From the NCBI GenBank assembly GCA_009192285.1, contig WBVU01000010.1, positions 1,424,111 to 1,488,110 on the forward strand: 64,000 nucleotides of DNA, read 5' to 3'. Source of the DNA: Morchella semilibera (taxonomy: Eukaryota > Ascomycota > Pezizomycetes > Pezizales > Morchellaceae). Numbering within the stretch: the stretch's first letter is position 1; each line of letters opens with the position of its first letter. Positions 59,642-64,000 of the stretch are shown here, piece by piece. The notes under the pieces were generated by a model. That model had not been told where the DNA came from and did not search any database. It was given only the letters and a program-made list of their open reading frames with translations. Both the position numbers and the translations under genes were made by a program.

Positions 59642-61505
59642 ATGTTCAGGCTTGCCAGAAGTAGGCCCGTTTTGGCAGCTTTCAACGCTGTTAAGGTATG
59701 TTTCACGTTTCGTTTATTTCCCTATTATAGCCGGGAATCCTCAATTTTTTGTTTGTTTGATATTGAAATTCATCATGCTAATTTTAGTAGAATTCTCCAA
59801 TCAAGGGCAATCTTTTACAGTCCCAGAAGCGAAACCTATCAATCCACGAATATCTCTCGGCCAACCTTTTGAAATCCGTGAGTGAGCTCCACAAATGGCC
59901 ATATAATATATGATATTATATATTACTATATAATAAATATATATGTATATATTGGGCTACCATCGTGCTGATGGGCAGTGTTTAATTGCGTTGTTCGTTT
60001 TTTGCGAGAAATAGTATGGTATTGGAGTGCCTAAAGGTGCATATGCGAAAAATGCCGAAGAGGCAGAGGCAGTTGCAAGGGAGATCGGTTCGTGAGCAAC
60101 TTTCTCGGGTGCGAAAACAGACTGGGATTACTGATGTTAAAATACAGGAGGCGATGATATGGTTATCAAAGCACAGGTTCTCGCTGGCGGACGTGGAAAA
60201 GGAACTTTCAGTAACGGGCTCAAGGGCGGTGTGCGTGTGATATACTCGTATGTTATCCAATATTTTGATTTCCATACTTTAAGATTTATGTATTAATTAT
60301 TTTTAGACCAACAGAGGCCAAGATGTTCGCTGAGCAGATGATCGGTCAAAACCTCATCACTAAGCAGACTGGTGCCGCTGGAAAGCTTTGCACGGGTGTC
60401 TACATTTGTGAGCGTAAATTCGCTCGTCGCGAGTTCTACCTTGCAATCCTGATGGACCGTGCTACTCAGGGGCCAATCATTGTTTCCTCCTCTCAGGGAG
60501 GTATGGACATTGAGGGTGTTGCTAAGGAGAACCCCGAGGCTATCATTACCACCCCTGTTGACATCCATAAGGGTGTTACCGATGCCGTGGCTACTAAAAT
60601 TGCTACTGATCTGGGATTCTCCGAGCAGTGCATTGAGGAGGCGGCCGATACCATCAAGAAGCTTTACAAGGTCTTTGTTGAAAAGGATGCTACCCAGATT
60701 GAGATTAACCCATTGAGTGAGACCAGTGATCACAAGGTCATGGCTATGGACGCAAAGTTGGGTTTTGATGACAACGCCGAGTTTAGGCAAGAGGAGATCT
60801 TTTCTTGGAGGGATAAGTCCCAGGAGGACCCTGATGAAGTCAAGGCTGCTGAGTATGTAATTTCCTTAAGCACAAGTTCTGCTATTCTAATTTACTGACC
60901 TGAACAATAGTCACGGCTTGAACTTCATCAAGCTTGATGGTGATATTGGATGTTTGGTCAATGGTGCTGGTCTTGCTATGGCCACCATGGATATCATAAA
61001 GTTGAACGGTGGCCAGCCCGCCAACTTCTTGGATTGCGGTGGTGGAGCTACCGCTCAGGCTATTGAGCAGGCTTTCAAGCTCATCACTAGCGACCCTAAG
61101 GTCACTGCTATCTTTGTCAATATCTTTGGTGGTATTGTACGATGTGACGCTATTGCCCAGGGCTTGATCGCCACTGTATCAAACATGAACCTTAGGATCC
61201 CAATTGTTGCTCGTCTCCAGGGCACTAACATGCAGGAGGCTCAAAGATTGGTAATATTTCAGTCACCTCCGGAGAATCTGATTAGGACCTGTGGCTGATT
61301 CGGGGGTATTCTAGATTAACGATTCTGGGTTGAAGATTTTCTCATTTGAGGACCTGCAGGATGCTGCTGAGAAGGCAGTGCAGTTCTCAAAGGTCGTTAA
61401 GATGGGTAAGCCCCAATTTATATAACCAAGACCAGCTGTATAGTGTTCTAACCAAGCCCAGCGCGTGATATCGATGTTGGTGTTGAATTCACTCTTGGGA
61501 TCTAG
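59642..61505 (+). CDS. LSC2: Succinyl-CoA ligase beta subunit, mitochondrial
   Basis: TCA-cycle enzyme subunit joining succinate and CoA with nucleotide triphosphate. Eight exons: 59642-59695, 59791-59877, 60015-60087, 60148-60247, 60307-60852, 60911-61250, 61315-61405 and 61462-61505 (444 aa). Residues 1-35 are basic and Ser/Leu-rich ([18 protein letters not shown]), a mitochondrial targeting peptide. Then come [14 protein letters not shown], the ATP-grasp segment [40 protein letters not shown], and the CoA-ligase domain with [17 protein letters not shown] and [13 protein letters not shown]. The end, VEFTLGI, is complete. Length fits the family. Intron 1 ends at the second of two adjacent AG's, needed to avoid a TAG. 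The alpha subunit is not in the window. Confidence 0.96.
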
Positions 61506-62421
61506 TTATAAATATGGTATGTATTTAGTGCTATGTGCTGGATGCTCTGATTAGAGAAACTTTGATTGTTATTGATTCTAGTTGTTGGCATTCTTTGTAC
61601 AGCTTACTGGGTTTTCCTTTTCTATCTGTCTTTCGTATTTTTTATTCCCAATTTTCCTCTCTAACAAACAGTCCACGCTACGATAGCCCCATTAATAGCC
61701 CATATACGTGCCATAGCCTACATACGTGCCCTCAGGTTTGCTTCATAGTGAAGCAGAAGCGCGAATAGATTCCTACATCTAGTAAAGGCACATGAATTTC
61801 AGTGCGGCCTTGGTATAGCCCTGTAAATAATAACGCCAAGACCTGAGAAGTATTTGGCTGAGCGAGCGTGATAAGATAGGATACAATAAGTCCTCATACC
61901 CGAAACCATTGGCAGTAGAAAAAATTGCTCATACCAAACAGCACCTCTTTCGTTTTGCAGATCTTACTTTCCGCGGAAACATTCCCATCGCGAGTTGTTT
62001 CCGGACCCATAAGACTTGATGGGGTATAACACCCAACACCAAAAAAAAAAAAAAAAGGGATCCGGATTCCGTCGATGTGCTAGATGGTATCAGGAAATCA
62101 CTCCAAAGGTACAACAATCAGGCCGCTCGGATAGCGCAGCTACATGTAGTTTTATGAATTTTGCTAAAGCCTATCCCATTAAGCCTACATGCACCTACTT
62201 ACAAATCCACTAAGATGGACCCCGCTGGGTTTTGATCCTCTGTTTTTCTTTTTCGTCCCTCCAACGGTCACAACCGCGGGCCCCCATACCATCTTAGGAA
62301 AAGCTTTTCTGCACTTCACCCCACCAAAGAGCCTCACGCTCTCATGTATGATACCTATGAACCCACAAAGTTAGATGAGGGGAAACCGCCTGCACCAAGA
62401 GAGACAAGAAGTATATTTGAA
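61506..62421. other. Spacer LSC2 to HGH1
   Basis: The first part is the LSC2 3' UTR, T-rich. Farther on are an A-run near 62040-62056 and one TACATGTA copy at 62141. No gene. Confidence 0.55.
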
Positions 62422-63823
62422 ATGCCAACAGAACTTGTGAGGTTATCCTCGTCATGTTTTTGACTCCCCAAATGATTGCTAATCGAATCTACGGAATTTA
62501 GGAAGAGCTTGTAGGATTTTTGGGATCTCCGCGACCGGAAATCAGACAAATAGGTATGGACGGGATGCCGCTTCATTCTTACAAAACAAAAGACTTATAA
62601 AACTACTCTTTGAAGCACTCGAGAACTTGGTTGGATACAGCAAAGGCCCGCAATCTGCAATTTTCAAGCCGGAGGGCCTCGCGCCAATAAAAAATCTTAA
62701 ACTTCTTGTCGGCGATGTCTCAGTAAGAGCTGTACCAAAAACAATAGCAATAGTGGATTAGTACTAATGATAGCCGCCCACTAGGCACGAGCAGCGCATG
62801 CTTTAAAAATTCTCATAAATATCTCCGATGACGCAGCTGTCCTCAAGGACATCGCAAGCGATGATCTCTTCCTCGAGCTATTGCTATCAAAGATCACAAA
62901 CCCAGAAACAGTGCATGCCGACCTAATCGCTATGCTCCTAGCCAACATGGCAAAGAGCGACTCGATCCAACGAATTTTGGACTTGAAACGCGCTGCCCCT
63001 GGAAAGGGAGTTAGTGATAGTCCTAATGCCCTCGATCAGCTCATGGACTGCTTTGTAAAGGGCGCCGAGAAGAAGCTTAATAAGGATGCCGACTTCGACT
63101 ATCTGGCCTACTTCTTCGCAGATTTGAGCAGACTGCCACAGGGCAGAAAATACTTTATCGCGAGACAGGCATATGATGATGTCATTCCGATATCAAAATT
63201 GGTTGTGTTCACGGAGCACCATAGTAATGTTAGAAGGAAGGGTGTTGCATCCACCATCAAGTAATAAATATTTAACCTTTGCCGTTTCCCCGTACAAATG
63301 CTAACGTAATTTGTTAATAGAAACTCATGCTTCGATATACCTTCGCATCCAGCGTTTTTGAGTGAGGATGAGGTGAATCTTTTGCCGTATATTCTACTGC
63401 CATTATGTGGACCAGAGGAATTCCCAGAAGATGTAGGCCATCTCTTAATTCTCATTACATTATTCAGGACAAAATACTGACTAAAGCTTCATTTGATAGG
63501 AAATGCTAGAAATGCCATCTGATCTTCAGATGCTTCCTCCAGACAAGAAGCGTGACACTGATATGTCAATCCTTGTTACACACCTTGAAACACTTTTGCT
63601 TCTCACCACCACCAGGCCAGCACGAGAGTACATGAGAAAGGTCAACGTGTATACTGTGATCAAGGAGTGTCATCTGGCAGTTGATGACGATGATGTTCAG
63701 GATGCATGTGACAGACTTGTTCAAGTCTTGATGAGAGATGAGGCTAATGGTGATGAGGGAGGGTTCGTAGAGACGGCCGAAGAGGAGGATGAAGACGACG
63801 ATAAGATAGTTGAGATATTGTGA
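62422..63823 (+). CDS. HGH1: HGH1, eEF2-specific folding chaperone
   Basis: Armadillo-repeat protein that with the TRiC chaperonin helps eEF2 fold (yeast Hgh1, human HGH1/FAM203). Exons 62422-62436, 62502-62553, 62616-62722, 62785-63260, 63321-63432 and 63500-63823 (361 aa). The first exon is only five codons (MPTEL), joined to EELVGFLGSPRPEIRQIALE, the usual family start. The DUF383 region includes LENLVGYS, ARAAHALKILINISDDAAV and FDYLAYFFADLSRLPQGRKY. The DUF384 region includes NSCFDIPSHPAFL, LLPYILLPLCGPEE and REYMRKVNVYTVIKECH. An acidic tail (TAEEEDEDDDKIVEIL) ends the protein. The next 100 bases carry an AATAAA-like signal near 63921. Confidence 0.95.
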
Positions 63824-64000
63824 GGGAGCCATTTTTTCATTTCTTTTCCCTGTACAAATGGTATAATTTAGATTAGAGCTCGAGGGCCGAGCTAGAGGTT
63901 TCCGGTTACACCCAGTTTTGAATAAAGAAAAGTTCGGTATCAGGTCGGTCCTTTTATCCAATTCGCCTTCAAATATCGTCGTATAGGGACAGGCACAAAC
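63824..64000. other. HGH1 3' UTR and window end
   Basis: T-rich stretch with AATAAA at 63921-63926, about 100 bases after the HGH1 stop. No new gene begins before the window ends. Confidence 0.5.

Noticed and set aside
1-64000. CRISPR arrays, operons and bacterial-type promoters
   Set aside because: No regularly spaced repeats of that kind, and intron-rich genes show a eukaryotic genome.

Overview
This is a nuclear contig from a filamentous ascomycete (Pezizomycotina). The evidence is spliceosomal introns of about 50-270 nt with GT...AG ends and CTAAC/CTGAC-like branch sites, and conserved fungal proteins: an SFL1-type heat-shock-factor regulator, a Pyp-type tyrosine phosphatase, an ATL1-like alkyltransferase homologue and EMC10. 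There is no sign of operons, Shine-Dalgarno sites or CRISPR. The gene-poor, repeat-scarred spacers would suit a larger-genome lineage such as Pezizomycetes, but that placement is a guess.

Layout. 1-8.5 kb is gene-poor: one small zinc-ribbon-like ORF and a striking fold-back repeat. At 8.55-9.36 kb lies CSL4 (RNA exosome cap), and at 10.77-13.52 kb (minus) a rhodanese plus tyrosine-phosphatase gene whose 5' end depends on the length of a G homopolymer. 13.5-24.3 kb is nearly empty. A four-exon flavin monooxygenase sits at 24.3-26.4 kb. 26.4-39.6 kb is spacer with a 58-nt C run, one Pro/Thr-rich ORF (29.6-30.3 kb, minus) and a cluster of transposon-derived elements at 35.2-36.3 kb.

The right-hand 25 kb is a normal gene-dense fungal region: EMC10 (minus), an unrecognised acidic protein (minus), ATL1-like (minus), BUD13/CWC26 (plus), a short two-OB-fold RPA1-like protein (plus), derlin/DER1 (minus), SFL1-type transcription factor (plus), a DUF3245-like basic protein (minus), succinyl-CoA ligase beta subunit (plus) and the eEF2 chaperone HGH1 (plus). 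Themes are housekeeping: RNA processing (CSL4, BUD13), ER membrane-protein biogenesis and ERAD (EMC10, derlin), DNA damage/ssDNA (ATL1-like, RPA1-like), TCA cycle (LSC2) and translation-factor folding (HGH1). I do not see a functional gene cluster.

The most unusual signal is the palindromic octamer TACATGTA. I counted 37 copies by eye, against about one expected in 64 kb. They lie almost entirely in spacers, two are in an intron, and none is in an exon I could define. All exon boundaries were inferred by eye from reading frame, splice consensus and family conservation. Boundaries that preserve frame through every junction are given in the entries.
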